Shown here in pieces: positions 8,245 through 17,946 of a stretch of DNA of 64,000 nt. The notes under the pieces were generated by a model. It worked only from the letters and a program-made list of their open reading frames with translations. It did not search any database and had not been told where the DNA came from. Position 1 is the stretch's first letter; every line of letters starts with the position of its first letter. A program made the translations under genes and the position numbers. Source of the stretch: DATCBF01 sp964401995 (GTDB lineage Bacteria; Actinomycetota; Thermoleophilia; Solirubrobacterales; 70-9); assembly GCA_964401995.1 (NCBI GenBank), contig CAYOAP010000006.1:1-64000 (forward strand). The letters are read 5' to 3'.

Positions 8245-10665
8245 CTACGGGTGTTTGCGTCCTTCGAGGTATTGCTTGCCTTCCTTGAAACGGGCGCTGT
8301 AGGCGCGGAATGCCGGCGAGCGCTCCAAATCTGTCCCCTCCGAGGATACGACCCCGACGACTCCGTCGCCACGATCGGGGGCGCCGTGCACCAAGCCAAG
8401 CTCGGCGAGGATGCGGAAGCAGCGGGCAGCGACCTCCGGGCGGCGCGGCAGGGCGGCGGCGCCGGCCAGCGCCGATCGCAGCTCCTCCCCACTCGCCTCG
8501 CCGGCGTCGCGGAGCCCGCGAAAGACCGCCGCGACCTCCTCGCGCTGGGCGCATTCAGCGGCGAGGGCCGAGAGTGAGAAGCGCTGCTCGGCCTCGCCCC
8601 AGACCGGGTGCAGATAGCCGCCGGGGGCGGCCGCGCGCCCAGCCAAGCTCTCCATCTGGGAGGAGGGCGGCGGGTCGACCAGGACCACGTGGGCAAAGCC
8701 AAGGGCCAGGCCGGGATCGCGCTGCAGCTCGGAGTAGTCAGCCAGGGTCAGGCCGGGCCGGTCGAGCGGCGCCCTGGCGGCGGCATCGGCGCCGATCGCG
8801 AGCACGCTGTCGCCGCTGGAGACAAGCTCCCCGAGGACGGCGGCCGGCGACTGGGTGCTGAGGACGACTCCCCGCGGATGCCCGCCATCAGCCTCAGGCA
8901 GGGATGAGACAGCAGCGGGATCAGCTGCCAGCTCGGCCTCGAAGCGCTGCCACCAGCGCTCCTTTTCCTCGGGCTCATCAGCAGCCTGCTCGCCGTTGCG
9001 CGGGAACAGCTCGCGGAGGACGATGCGGGGCTCGACCGAGCCGTTCCAGTGGTTGATCTCCAGCCGCACGGCGGCGTCGATCGTCTCGCCGTCGCCGACG
9101 CCGAGGCTCGATTTGCCGAAGGCGACCCCGAGCGCCCGGTGCGAGCCGCTGTTGAGGTTGAAGCGGGAGTGCTTGCCTTCCCCCATCGTCCGCACGTCGC
9201 TGACAGTCGCCGAGGGGACGAGCAAGCGCACCCCCGGATTGCCCATCCCGAACGGGGCCAGCCGCCCCAGCTCCTCGGCCAGGTCGAGGCCGAGCCCGGC
9301 GCCGCCGACCATCGCGTCGATCCGCTCGGTCCGGCGCAGGTCCTCGGGGGCAAGGGCCTCGTCAGCATGGGCGGCGAAGGCGGCGCGGAAGGCGTCGACG
9401 TCCTCGGCCCGCAGCTGCAGGCCGGCGGCGGCGCGATGGCCACCGAAGCTGACCAGGTGCTCGGAGCAGGCCTCAAGCGCGGCAAGCAGGTCGAAGCCAG
9501 GGATGCTGCGCCCGGAGCCGCGCCCTCCCCCCTCGCCATCGAGGGAGATCATCACCACTGGCCGGTAGTGGCGCTCGACCAGCCGCGAGGCGACGATCCC
9601 GATCACACCAGGGTGCCAGCCGTCCCCGGAGAGGACGAGGCCGCGAGCTTCGCGCAGCTGATCGGGGAGTTCGCGCCGGGCCGCCTCGGCGGCGCCGTCA
9701 ACCTCGCGCTCGGTCTTGCGCCGCTCGCCGTTGGCCCGGTTTAGCTCGATCGCGATCTCATTCGCCCGCTCCTCCTCGTCGCTGAGGAAAAGCTCGACGC
9801 CGGCGTCGGCGCGATAGAGGCGGCCGGCGGCGTTGATCCGCGGCCCCAGCTTGAAGCCAAGGTCGCTCTCGTTGAGCTGGGCCAGGTCGACTTTCGATGC
9901 AGCGATCAAGGCTCGCAGGCCAACCCGCTCTCCCCGCCGCATGACCTCCAAGCCACGCCGCACCAAGGATCTGTTCTCGCCGATCAAAGGCACCACATCG
10001 GCGACGGTCGCCAGCGCCACCAGATCGAGATCGGCACCAGCGTCGGTCCCGAGAGCACAGGCCAGCTTCCAGGCAACAGCCGTCCCACAGAGCTCGGCGA
10101 ATGGGTAGCCACTCAAAGTGGGGTGAAGGATCTGGCAGTCCGGCAGCTCCTCGCCAGGCTGATGGTGGTCGGTGACCACCACGTCCATGCCCAGCTCGCG
10201 GGCTAGGCGCACCTCCTCGACGGCGGTGATTCCGCAATCGACGGTGATGATCAAAGCGGTGCCGCGCTGGGCCAGGCGCTCGACGTTGGGCGCGGTCAGG
10301 CCGTAGCCGTCGGTGAGGCGGTCGGGGATCAGCCAGTCGCAGTCCGCGCCCAGCTCGCGCAGGGCGGAGACCATGATCGTCGTCGCGCAGACGCCGTCGA
10401 CGTCGAAATCGCCGTGGACGGTGATCCTCTCCCCCGCCTCGATCGCCGCCCGCACCCGCTCGACGATGCCCGCCATCGAATCGAACTCCTCCGGCCCATG
10501 GGCCTCGTCGGCATCGAGGAAAGCCCGAGCCTCGTCAGGGGTGCGGTAGCCGCGGCGGACGAGGGTGACGGCAACGGGGTCGCTGAGCCCAAGCTCCTCG
10601 GCGAGGGCGCGTGCCTCCGGGTAGGAGTAGGGTGCGGCCTCGTAGGCCTTCAGGGCTTCTGGCAC
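8245..10665 (-). CDS. recJ: Single-stranded-DNA-specific exonuclease RecJ
   Basis: 806-aa RecJ. The DHH phosphoesterase motifs are present: HGDFDVDG at 84-91 and DHH at 166-168 (VTDHHQPGE). The DHHA1 domain follows with SFGGHRAAAG around 410. About 250 residues beyond the usual core match the style of the long RecJ C-terminal domain found in Firmicutes RecJ, so the length is not aberrant. It degrades ssDNA 5' to 3' in recombination and mismatch or excision repair. The start ATG at 10665 is the first in frame. The stop lies about 30 bp from the proposed rel start, consistent with one operon. Confidence 0.94.
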   Translation of the reverse strand: MPEALKAYEAAPYSYPEARALAEELGLSDPVAVTLVRRGYRTPDEARAFLDADEAHGPEEFDSMAGIVERVRAAIEAGERITVHGDFDVDGVCATTIMVSALRELGADCDWLIPDRLTDGYGLTAPNVERLAQRGTALIITVDCGITAVEEVRLARELGMDVVVTDHHQPGEELPDCQILHPTLSGYPFAELCGTAVAWKLACALGTDAGADLDLVALATVADVVPLIGENRSLVRRGLEVMRRGERVGLRALIAASKVDLAQLNESDLGFKLGPRINAAGRLYRADAGVELFLSDEEERANEIAIELNRANGERRKTEREVDGAAEAARRELPDQLREARGLVLSGDGWHPGVIGIVASRLVERHYRPVVMISLDGEGGGRGSGRSIPGFDLLAALEACSEHLVSFGGHRAAAGLQLRAEDVDAFRAAFAAHADEALAPEDLRRTERIDAMVGGAGLGLDLAEELGRLAPFGMGNPGVRLLVPSATVSDVRTMGEGKHSRFNLNSGSHRALGVAFGKSSLGVGDGETIDAAVRLEINHWNGSVEPRIVLRELFPRNGEQAADEPEEKERWWQRFEAELAADPAAVSSLPEADGGHPRGVVLSTQSPAAVLGELVSSGDSVLAIGADAAARAPLDRPGLTLADYSELQRDPGLALGFAHVVLVDPPPSSQMESLAGRAAAPGGYLHPVWGEAEQRFSLSALAAECAQREEVAAVFRGLRDAGEASGEELRSALAGAAALPRRPEVAARCFRILAELGLVHGAPDRGDGVVGVVSSEGTDLERSPAFRAYSARFKEGKQYLEGRKHP

Positions 10666-10736
10666 ATACTCAGGCTACGGGCGAAGGCGGCGGATTCAGG
10701 GCGTCGGACTACCGCAAAATGCAGGGGAAAATGCCC

Positions 10737-11000
10737 CTAAACGGACTCTTCGCTGCGGAGGCCGATCATGTAGACGATGCCGAGCCCGATCGCCACTCCT
10801 GGCACGGCGGTCAGCGCCGTCAACAGGTCCGTGTCGCCCAGCCCACGACCGCTGATCAGCTCGACGATCGTGCCGAAGATGACCGCGCCGAGGACCGAGC
10901 CGACGAAGGCGCCGACGATGCCCTGCCAGAAATGGTCGGGCAGGAAGACCGTGAAGTGCCAGAGGGCGATGCCCATTGTGAACCAGACCAGAAGTGCCAT
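10737..11000 (-). CDS. Small membrane protein, GlsB/YeaQ-like
   Basis: 87 aa, almost entirely three hydrophobic segments separated by glycines (GAFVGSVLGAVIFGTIVELISGRGLG). The glycine pattern resembles the GlsB/YeaQ/YmgE stress-associated membrane family, but the match is weak. It starts 3 bp after the secDF stop (same strand), so it is very likely cotranscribed with secDF. Function unknown. A 5-bp stem hairpin (10723-10738) overlaps its stop codon and may act as a weak terminator. Confidence 0.75.
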   Translation of the reverse strand: MALLVWFTMGIALWHFTVFLPDHFWQGIVGAFVGSVLGAVIFGTIVELISGRGLGDTDLLTALTAVPGVAIGLGIVYMIGLRSEESV

Positions 11001-11003
11001 CGC

Positions 11004-13940
11004 TTAGCGGTTCCTCCCGTGCTTGCGGCGCGCCTGGCGGCGGGCGCGGCGCTCCTCGTTGCGGGCGCGGCGCTCGGAGCTTGCCGCCTCCGCCGAGTCG
11101 AGCTCGCCGTTTGACTTCTGCTTCGGACCCTCGGCGCCGGCCTCCGGCTCGGCGGTTGCGACCGCGCCGGCCCTGGGCTGCGCCTCCCGCTCCGAGACAG
11201 CTGTCGTCGCGGTATCCGCTTCGGCCTCGCTGTCGTCGCCGAGCTGGGCCAGGGCGATCTCATCGGCGAAGGCCGGCACGCTGCCCTCGACCTCCGCGAT
11301 CCTGGTGCGGCGGCGGATGAACCCGGGTTCGCGTTCCTTCCAGGCCGTCAGCACCGGCGAAGCGATGAAGATCGACGAGTAGGTGCCCGAGGCGATCCCG
11401 ATCAGCATCGCGAAGGCGAAGTCCTGCAGCGTCGCGCCACCGAAGATCAGCAGCGAGACGACCGCCAGCAGGGTCGTGAAGCTGGTCGCCAGCGACCGCG
11501 TCAGCACCTCGCTCATCGAGCGGTTGACTATCTGGGAGAAAGCGGCACGCGGCATCCGCGGCATGTTCTCTCTGATGCGGTCGAACACGATGATCGTGTC
11601 GTAGAGCGAGTAGCCCAAAATGGTCAAGAACGCGGCGACCGTACCGCTCGTCACCTCCCTGCCGGTCAAGGAGTAGATGCCCGCCGTGATCAAGATGTCG
11701 TGGAAGAGCGCGATCAGCACCGGCACGGCGAATTTCGGGTCGAACCGGATCGCGATGTAGCCGCAGATCACCAGCAGCGAGAAGATCAATGCCTTGAGCG
11801 CGCTGTTCGCCACCTGCTGGCCGAAGGTCGGCCCGACGCTGGTGCTGTCGAAGCCGTTTTCGACGACGCCGAATTCGGAGACCAGCGCCGCTTCCGCCTC
11901 CTTGACCCGGTCCGGCCCAAGCTCGCGGGTCTGGATCTGGAAGACGTTGTCGCCAAAGACCGGATCGGAGACCTGCTGGATCTCCTCGCCGCTGATCCCG
12001 GTCTGATCCAGGGCCGAGCGCACGCCTTCCTCGTCGGTCGGCTTGACCAGGGCGACCTTGACCCGGGTGCCGGACTCGAAGTCGATCCCAAAGTTGAGCT
12101 GCTTGGTCGCCAGCGCCAGCGCTCCGACCAGGAGGATGATCCCCGACATCGTGAAGAACCAGCGGCTGGCGCCCATGAAGTCGAAGTGCCAGCGCATCCC
12201 CTGGCGCGAGGCGCCGAGGACCCGCGGCGAGCGCAGGAAGCGGGAGCGGCTCATGCTGCCGAGCAGCGCCTGGGTGAAGACGACCGCGGTCAGCAGCGAG
12301 GCGATCGTGCCGACACCGAGGACGAAGGCGAAGCCCTTGACCCCTGCCGTCGCCAACACGAAGAGGATGAAGGCGGTCAGCAGGGTGACGACGTTGGCGT
12401 CGACGATCGTCGCGATCCCGCGTTTGTAGCCAGCGGCGATCGCGCTCGACATCGAGCGACCAGCCCGGACCTCCTCCTTTATTCGCTCGAAGATGACGAT
12501 GTTGGAGTCGGCCGCCACCCCGATCGTCAACACCAACCCGGCGATGCCTGGCAGGGTCAGGGTGATCGGGATCAGTTTGACCAGGGCGAAGAGGAGTACC
12601 CCGTAGGCGCCGAGGGCAACCGTCGCGATCAGGCCGAGGAAGCGGTAGAAGAGCAGCAGGAAGAGGACGACGAGGGCGAGGCCGATGATCCCGGCCTTGA
12701 TCCCTTCGTGCAGGGCCTGGGTGCCCAGCGTCGCCGAGACCTGCGTCTGGCTGATCAGTTTGAGGTCGATCGGCAGGGCGCCGATCTGCAGCACCGTCGC
12801 CAGGTCCTGGGCCTCGGTTTCACTCTGGAAGCCGCCGGAGATCTGGGCCCCGGTGCGACCGTCGATCCCGTCCGGGTTTTCGGCGAAGTTGATGATCGGC
12901 CGGGTTTTGACTTCGTTGTCGAGGATCACCGCGAAGTGGCCGGAGAGAGCCCCCGCCTGCTGGGCGCTGACCGGCCCGATCGCCGAGGCCTGCCCGCGCT
13001 GGGCGATCCTGCGGGTCACTTCCTGGAAGGCTTCGCGACCCTTGTCGGTGAATTCAAAGGTGACGTTGGGCTGGCCCAATTCATCGGTTTTTGCTTCCGG
13101 ATTGGTGATGTCTGTGCCCGAAAGCGATGGGTTGTCTTTGAGCGCGAACCAGCCCGGTTTCGCGGTCTCGTCCGATTTGCCGCTGTTGTCGGTGGGGAAT
13201 TCGGAGACGACGATCGCCCCGACTGGGACTTCGAGCACGATCCCCTTGTGGGGCCGTTTTTTGCCGGTCGGGCTGATGTAGAGGTCCTTTTCGGAGAGCT
13301 CGGGGCCGGCCAGCAGCTCATGCGGCGCCTTTTCGTCGAAGAGGTAGTAGCGCGGCTTGCCGGCGGAGCAGTTTTCGCAGTCCTCGACTGGCTTCTGTTC
13401 GGAGGCAAGTTTGACCGCGCCATAGGCTTCGGGGAAGGCGCCGGCGAAGACCAGCTGCTGGTTCTCGGCGCTTTTCGGGTCACGGCCGGCCGCTTTCCAT
13501 TCTTTTTCCGCGTTTTTCAACGCGCCGGAAGATGGTTCTTTGCCGGGATGGCCGCCGATCGCGAACTCGGGGCCGATCAGGTTCGGTTCCCAGTCGAAGA
13601 AGTAGAGCTGGGCGGTGGTCCCGACCTGGTCGATCGCCCGCTGGGCGTCGGTCACCGCCGGCAGGCTGACCGAGATCTCGGAGGTGCCGAGGCGGGAGAC
13701 CTCGGGCTCGGAGACGCCGAGCTTGTCGATCCGTTCGCGGATGATCTCGATCGAGCGTTCGATGTCTTCGCCGCTGACCGTCTTCACCTGGCCGGTCGGC
13801 TCGCCCTGGTAGACCAGCTCGACCCCGCCCTTGAGGTCGAGCCCGAGGTGGGTTTCCTTGGTCGCGACGACCAGCAGCGAGAGGCCGATCAAAGCGAGCA
13901 CGAAGAGCAGAACGAAGATGTGCCCGCGTCTGGTCCCCAT
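11004..13940 (-). CDS. secDF: Fused protein-export protein SecDF
   Basis: 978 aa: SecD (about 1-560) joined to SecF (about 580-880), each with a large periplasmic/extracytoplasmic domain after its first membrane helix. First helix about 8-26; LDLKGGVELVYQ follows, the conserved SecD start, and the SecF half begins near FDFMGASRWFF. It uses the proton gradient to complete Sec-dependent export. The C-terminal ~100 residues are an acidic, low-complexity stretch ending in a strongly basic tail (RRARRQARRKHGRNR), a lineage-specific cytoplasmic extension. It sits between the zinc-ribbon/PAS protein and the small membrane protein, all on the minus strand. Confidence 0.95.
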   Translation of the reverse strand: MGTRRGHIFVLLFVLALIGLSLLVVATKETHLGLDLKGGVELVYQGEPTGQVKTVSGEDIERSIEIIRERIDKLGVSEPEVSRLGTSEISVSLPAVTDAQRAIDQVGTTAQLYFFDWEPNLIGPEFAIGGHPGKEPSSGALKNAEKEWKAAGRDPKSAENQQLVFAGAFPEAYGAVKLASEQKPVEDCENCSAGKPRYYLFDEKAPHELLAGPELSEKDLYISPTGKKRPHKGIVLEVPVGAIVVSEFPTDNSGKSDETAKPGWFALKDNPSLSGTDITNPEAKTDELGQPNVTFEFTDKGREAFQEVTRRIAQRGQASAIGPVSAQQAGALSGHFAVILDNEVKTRPIINFAENPDGIDGRTGAQISGGFQSETEAQDLATVLQIGALPIDLKLISQTQVSATLGTQALHEGIKAGIIGLALVVLFLLLFYRFLGLIATVALGAYGVLLFALVKLIPITLTLPGIAGLVLTIGVAADSNIVIFERIKEEVRAGRSMSSAIAAGYKRGIATIVDANVVTLLTAFILFVLATAGVKGFAFVLGVGTIASLLTAVVFTQALLGSMSRSRFLRSPRVLGASRQGMRWHFDFMGASRWFFTMSGIILLVGALALATKQLNFGIDFESGTRVKVALVKPTDEEGVRSALDQTGISGEEIQQVSDPVFGDNVFQIQTRELGPDRVKEAEAALVSEFGVVENGFDSTSVGPTFGQQVANSALKALIFSLLVICGYIAIRFDPKFAVPVLIALFHDILITAGIYSLTGREVTSGTVAAFLTILGYSLYDTIIVFDRIRENMPRMPRAAFSQIVNRSMSEVLTRSLATSFTTLLAVVSLLIFGGATLQDFAFAMLIGIASGTYSSIFIASPVLTAWKEREPGFIRRRTRIAEVEGSVPAFADEIALAQLGDDSEAEADTATTAVSEREAQPRAGAVATAEPEAGAEGPKQKSNGELDSAEAASSERRARNEERRARRQARRKHGRNR

Positions 13941-13947
13941 GCTCTTC

Positions 13948-14436
13948 TCAGGCGTCCGGGGTGAGCACGATCAGCAGGCCGCCGTCGTCGTCGTAGGCGG
14001 GGAAGACATCGGCAACCGCGGCGGCGGGAAGATCGCCTTCGGCGTTGACCGAGACTTTCTTGCCGAGTGAGCGCACGCCCCACTCGAGCGAGGTCTCCAG
14101 CGGGTCGGTCTCACCGTCGCCGTTGGTGTCTGCGCTCTCGCCGCCTTCACCGGGCTGCAGCCAGCGCAGGCCCAGCACCTCCTGGACCGGCCGCCCGATC
14201 ACGTCTTCGTCGGTCAGGCCGGTCAGCTCGAAGCTGCCCTTGCCGGCGTCGATCACGCGCGCCTGGCGGTCGCAGACGAAGAAGGCGGCGTTGGGCGCAG
14301 GGTAGTAATCGTCGAGCAACTCGAAGACAAAACCGAAGCCACACTTGGAGCACCCTTTGGGACGGGTGCTGAAGCCGGCGGTGCGGTCGCTTCCGACCTC
14401 CCTGTGGCCGCAGTTGGGACAGATAAAGAACGGCAT
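13948..14436 (-). CDS. Zinc-ribbon plus PAS-like domain protein
   Basis: 162 aa. The N-terminus carries two CxxC knuckles (C6/C9 and C29/C32), a probable zinc ribbon. It is followed by a PAS-like stretch (about 45-90: VIDAGKGSFELTGLTDEDVIGR), which in other proteins senses ligands or mediates contacts. No output domain is present, so it may be an adaptor. A DxDxDG-like acidic turn (DTNGDGETD, about 102-110) resembles a calcium-binding loop. I use the ATG at 14436; a TTG 6 bp upstream is also possible. It lies 22 bp after ruvB and 8 bp before secDF. Confidence 0.72.
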   Translation of the reverse strand: MPFFICPNCGHREVGSDRTAGFSTRPKGCSKCGFGFVFELLDDYYPAPNAAFFVCDRQARVIDAGKGSFELTGLTDEDVIGRPVQEVLGLRWLQPGEGGESADTNGDGETDPLETSLEWGVRSLGKKVSVNAEGDLPAAAVADVFPAYDDDGGLLIVLTPDA

Positions 14437-14462
14437 AGGCAACAGGCTACAAGTGTGCGCGA

Positions 14463-15554
14463 TTAGAAGAGGCTCGCCGCCCCTTCGGGCATCGGCAGCC
14501 CGAGGTGCTGGTAGGCCCGCTCGGTCAAAACCCGGCCCCGCGGCGTGCGCTTGAGCAGACCCTGCTGGAGCAGGTACGGCTCGAGCACATCCTCGATCGT
14601 GTCCTGCTCCTCGCCGATCGCCACGGCCAGGGTCGAGAGCCCCACGGGGCCGCCGGAAAACTTGGTCGCGACCGTGTCGAGCAGGGCACGATCGCTGCGA
14701 TCGAGGCCGCCCTCGTCGACCTCGAGCATCGCCAGCGCTGCCTCGGCTACATCGGGGCTGATTGCTCCAGAACCCTTTACCTGAGCGAAATCTCGGACCC
14801 TCTTCAGCAACCGGTTGGCGACGCGGGGGGTGCCGCGAGAGCGTCCGGCGATCGTCCGCGCCCCCTCTGAGTCGATCTCGACGTCGAGGATCTTCGCCGA
14901 GCGCTCGATGATCAAAGCGAGGTGCTCTGGGTTGTAGTGCTCGAGCCGGTGGCAGACGCCGAAGCGGTCTCGCAGCGGCGTCGTCAGCAGGCCGCTGCGG
15001 GTCGTCGCGCCAACCAATGTGAAGGGCGGCAGCGGCAGCGTCACGGTGCGCGCGCCGGCGCCCTGGCCGAGGACGACCGGAAGCTCTCCATCCTCCATCG
15101 CCGGGTAAAGCGTCTCCTCGACGGCGCGGCCGAGACGGTGGATCTCGTCGATGAAAAAGACGCTTCCCGGCTCCAAGGCGGTCAAGAAAGAGGCGACATC
15201 GGCCTTGCGCTCGAGCGCCGGGCCGGCGGTCTGGACCATCGGCACGCCCATCTCGGCGGCGACGATGTGGGCCAGCGAGGTCTTGCCGAGGCCGGGCGGC
15301 CCGGCCAGCAGGACGTGGTCGAGTGGCTCGCCGCGGCCGAGCGCCGCCTCGATGAAGATCGCCAGCTGGGCGGTGACCTGCTCCTGGTTGACGAAGTCGG
15401 CCAGGGTCGGTGGCCGCAGCGAGCGGTCGAGGTCGTCGTCGGGGATGTCGGCGCGGGCATCGTGGACGCGCACCTCGGCGTCGATCGGCACCGGCTCATC
15501 GCCGATGCCGGGGGTGCGGATGCGGTTGGCGCCGATGTCGGGTGAGTCGGTCAC
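14463..15554 (-). CDS. ruvB: Holliday junction branch-migration helicase RuvB
   Basis: 363-aa AAA+ ATPase. Walker A GPPGLGKT at 85-92, Walker B FFIDE at 133-137, and the C-terminal winged-helix domain (RTPRGRVLTERAYQHLG) are complete. It forms hexameric rings that drive branch migration with RuvA. The N-terminus is ~30 residues longer than in E. coli. The GTG at 15554 overlaps the ruvA stop (GTGA), the classic ruvCAB coupling. Confidence 0.97.
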   Translation of the reverse strand: MTDSPDIGANRIRTPGIGDEPVPIDAEVRVHDARADIPDDDLDRSLRPPTLADFVNQEQVTAQLAIFIEAALGRGEPLDHVLLAGPPGLGKTSLAHIVAAEMGVPMVQTAGPALERKADVASFLTALEPGSVFFIDEIHRLGRAVEETLYPAMEDGELPVVLGQGAGARTVTLPLPPFTLVGATTRSGLLTTPLRDRFGVCHRLEHYNPEHLALIIERSAKILDVEIDSEGARTIAGRSRGTPRVANRLLKRVRDFAQVKGSGAISPDVAEAALAMLEVDEGGLDRSDRALLDTVATKFSGGPVGLSTLAVAIGEEQDTIEDVLEPYLLQQGLLKRTPRGRVLTERAYQHLGLPMPEGAASLF

Positions 15555-16147
15555 GCGGCTTTGCTCTTCGAGGTCCCGGCCTTGCGCAACGCAGTCGCGA
15601 TCAGCTCCTGCGGATCGTCGCTCTCGATCCCATCAAGCAGCTGCTCCGCCTCCAGCGGCGCGTAGCCGAGGTTGACGAGGCCGTCGCGGGCCAGCGAGCG
15701 GGCATCAGTCTCACCGCCGGCGAGCACGATCTCTTCCTCCAGAGCGCCGGCGACCTTCTCCCGCAGCTCGACGATGATCCGCTCTGAGGTCCGTTTGCCG
15801 ATCCCCGGCACCGCCTGGAAACGTTTGGCGTCGCCGGCCGCGATCGCCCGCTGCAGCTCACGGGCAGCGCCGCCGGAGAGCGTCGCGATCGCGACTTTGG
15901 GGCCGATGCCGCTGACCGAGATCAGCTCGCGGAAGAGGTCGCGCTCCTCCTCGGAGGAGAAGCCGTAGAGGGCGAGCGAGTCGTCGCGGGCGATCAGCTC
16001 GGCGTGGAGGAAGGCGTCGCGGCCAGTCGCCGGCACCGCTTTCAGCGTCTCCGAGGAGACGGCCAGGCGGTAGCCGACGCCGCCGGCGTCGATCACGACG
16101 TGATCGGGACGACGCACCATCACCTCGCCTCGAACGGCGGCGATCAT
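15551..16147 (-). CDS. ruvA: Holliday junction DNA-binding protein RuvA
   Basis: 198 aa: N-terminal OB fold, central helix-hairpin-helix pair (GIGPKVAIATLSG and GIGKRTSERIIVEL) and the flexible C-terminal domain III (LVNLGYAPLEAEQLL) that contacts RuvB. Normal length. It binds four-way junctions as tetramers and loads RuvB. The start overlaps the ruvC stop (ATGA) and its stop overlaps the ruvB start. Confidence 0.97.
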   Translation of the reverse strand: MIAAVRGEVMVRRPDHVVIDAGGVGYRLAVSSETLKAVPATGRDAFLHAELIARDDSLALYGFSSEEERDLFRELISVSGIGPKVAIATLSGGAARELQRAIAAGDAKRFQAVPGIGKRTSERIIVELREKVAGALEEEIVLAGGETDARSLARDGLVNLGYAPLEAEQLLDGIESDDPQELIATALRKAGTSKSKAA

Positions 16148-16683
16148 CCGGCCAGGGTCTCCGGCAGCTGCTTGCTCGCCGCCCGGTCGAGCGACTCGAT
16201 CGCCGCCGTTCGGCCAGTGGTGCCGCCGTGGCAGATCGCCACCGCGAGCGCGTCGGCAGCGTGATCGGGGCTTGGCGGCTCAGGCAGGCCGAGCAGAGTC
16301 CCGACCATGCGCTGGACCTGCTTCTTGCCGGCGGCGCCGGAGCCGCAGACGGCCATCTTGATCGCCTGCGGGGTGTAGGCAAAGCAGCTGACCCCGCTCT
16401 GGGCGGCGGCCAGCATCGCGACGCCGCTGGCTTTGCCGACGGCCATCGCCGAGTGCACGTTTTTGCCGAAGTAGATGTCCTCGATCGCCATCGCCTTGGG
16501 CTCATGCCAGGCGATCAACTCAGCCAGCGCCCGGTGGATCCGCTCCAGGCGGCGCTCCATCGGCTGCTCAGCCGTCGTTTCAACCACGCCGCCGTCGAGG
16601 GCGACCATGTGGTTGCCCTCGATACGGACGATGCCGAAGCCAAGGTTGGCGGGACCGGGGTCGATCCCCATCACTACCTGCAT
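16144..16683 (-). CDS. ruvC: Holliday junction endonuclease RuvC
   Basis: 179-aa resolvase with the four acidic catalytic positions of the family: D8 (MGIDPG), E68 (AIEDIYF), D140 and D144 (PDHAADALA). It cuts junctions after RuvAB migration. First gene of the ruvCAB block; 47 bp separate it from yebC upstream on the same strand, the usual order in many bacteria. Confidence 0.97.
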   Translation of the reverse strand: MQVVMGIDPGPANLGFGIVRIEGNHMVALDGGVVETTAEQPMERRLERIHRALAELIAWHEPKAMAIEDIYFGKNVHSAMAVGKASGVAMLAAAQSGVSCFAYTPQAIKMAVCGSGAAGKKQVQRMVGTLLGLPEPPSPDHAADALAVAICHGGTTGRTAAIESLDRAASKQLPETLAG

Positions 16684-16730
16684 GGGTAGTGATTCTGGCC
16701 CGAGGGCCGGATGCCTCTTGCGGGGCGGCG

Positions 16731-17480
16731 CTACGCGGCTAGGCGCTCGAGCACATCGGCCGGGATGTCGAAATTGGCGTGGACCTCGCTGACATCGTCG
16801 TGCTCTTCGAGGTCATCGACCAGTTCCAGCAGCCATTTTGCCTCGTCGCCCTTGACTTCGACCGTGTTTTTCGGCTCCATCACCAGGTCTGAGGACTGGA
16901 CCTCGACCCCGGCCCCCTCCAGCGCCGCCCGCACCGCGTTCAGGTTTGTCGGCTCGGAGAGGATCCGCAGCAGGCCGCCGTCCTCCTGCACGTCCTCGGC
17001 GCCGGCGTCGATCGCGGTGATCACATCGTCCTCGCCATAGCGGGTGCCATCGACGACGACGACACCTCTTTTCTCGAAGATCCAGGAGACCGAGCCGGGC
17101 TCGCCGAGGCTGCCGTTGTGCTTGGTGAAGGCGAAGCGGACGTCGGCGCTGGCGCGGTTGCGGTTGTCGGTCAACGCCTCGACCAGGACCGCGGCGCCAC
17201 CGGGGCCGTAGCCCTCGAAGAGGATCCGTTCGATCGCGTCGGCGTCGGCGCCGGCGCCGGTCCCGCGGTCGACCGCCCGCTGGATGTTGTCCTTCGGCAT
17301 CGAGGCGTCGCGCGCCTTCTGGATCGCGGTCGTCAGCGAGGGGTTTGCGTCGGGGTCTCCCCCGCCCTCACGGGCGGCAACCGTGATCGCCCGCGCCAGC
17401 TTGGCGAAGGCCTGGCCGCGCTTGGCGTCGGTCGCGGCCTTCTTGTGTTTGATCGATGACCACTTTGAGTGCCCGGACAT
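16731..17480 (-). CDS. yebC: YebC/PmpR-family regulator
   Basis: 249 aa, the normal family length, beginning MSGHSKWSSIKHKKAATDAKRG in family style and carrying SMPKDNIQRAVDRGTG and ILFEGYGPGGAAV. YebC proteins were long annotated as transcription factors; recent work on the family also implicates them in translation of proline-rich stretches. Located directly upstream of ruvCAB, as in many genomes. It is divergent from the small membrane-protein gene starting at 17494, only 13 bp away. Confidence 0.96.
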   Translation of the reverse strand: MSGHSKWSSIKHKKAATDAKRGQAFAKLARAITVAAREGGGDPDANPSLTTAIQKARDASMPKDNIQRAVDRGTGAGADADAIERILFEGYGPGGAAVLVEALTDNRNRASADVRFAFTKHNGSLGEPGSVSWIFEKRGVVVVDGTRYGEDDVITAIDAGAEDVQEDGGLLRILSEPTNLNAVRAALEGAGVEVQSSDLVMEPKNTVEVKGDEAKWLLELVDDLEEHDDVSEVHANFDIPADVLERLAA

Positions 17481-17493
17481 TGCCTGTCATTCT

Positions 17494-17940
17494 ATGAGCA
17501 CAGGGATGACCGCTGAAACGCACAGCCACAACCCGGCTCGGGCGCTGGCGGCAAGCGCCGTCTTCGTCGCGATGCTGCTTGCCGCGCTGGCCCTCTGGAC
17601 GGCGATCCCGCTGAGCTGGATCTACATCGGCTCCAAGGTCTCCCACACCCAGTTCCCCAGCGGCGGCCCCTACATGGTCGTCGCGGTCGGGATCGTCGCC
17701 TCGGTCATCTTCGTCGCCTGGCTGATCGGGCGGCTCAACGACCTCTATATAAGGATCACCGGCACCAACCGGCTCGAGCCGATGCGCCCGGGCTGGCTCA
17801 AGAGCATGCGCGACACCTCGCCAGCCGGCAGCTCGACGACGGTGGTCGAGGCGGTCTTGATGGGCTCGGTGATCCTCGCCGCGGTCGCGCTCACCACCTG
17901 GTTCTTCCTGCTGGCGGGCTCGCCGATCCCGAATCAGTAA
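17494..17940 (+). CDS. Integral membrane protein of unknown function
   Basis: 148 aa with three predicted helices (about 17-40, 55-77 and 120-142). It has a short basic linker with NDLYIRITGTNRLEP between the second and third. No motif recognised. I chose ATG 17494 (MSTGMTAETH); ATG 17506 with an upstream CAGGG is an alternative. The frame is open back to 17284, but that region is yebC on the other strand. It ends 6 bp before the convergent M29 aminopeptidase stop. Confidence 0.7.
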   Translation: MSTGMTAETHSHNPARALAASAVFVAMLLAALALWTAIPLSWIYIGSKVSHTQFPSGGPYMVVAVGIVASVIFVAWLIGRLNDLYIRITGTNRLEPMRPGWLKSMRDTSPAGSSTTVVEAVLMGSVILAAVALTTWFFLLAGSPIPNQ

Positions 17941-17946
17941 GCGGCC

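Noticed and set aside
6086..8302. 738-codon plus-strand frame opposite rel
   Set aside because: Antisense shadow; rel has complete HD, synthetase, TGS and ACT regions.
11700..13964. 754-codon open frame on the plus strand opposite secDF
   Set aside because: Low-complexity Arg/Asp/Gly composition typical of high-GC antisense frames; secDF on the minus strand is complete with clear motifs.
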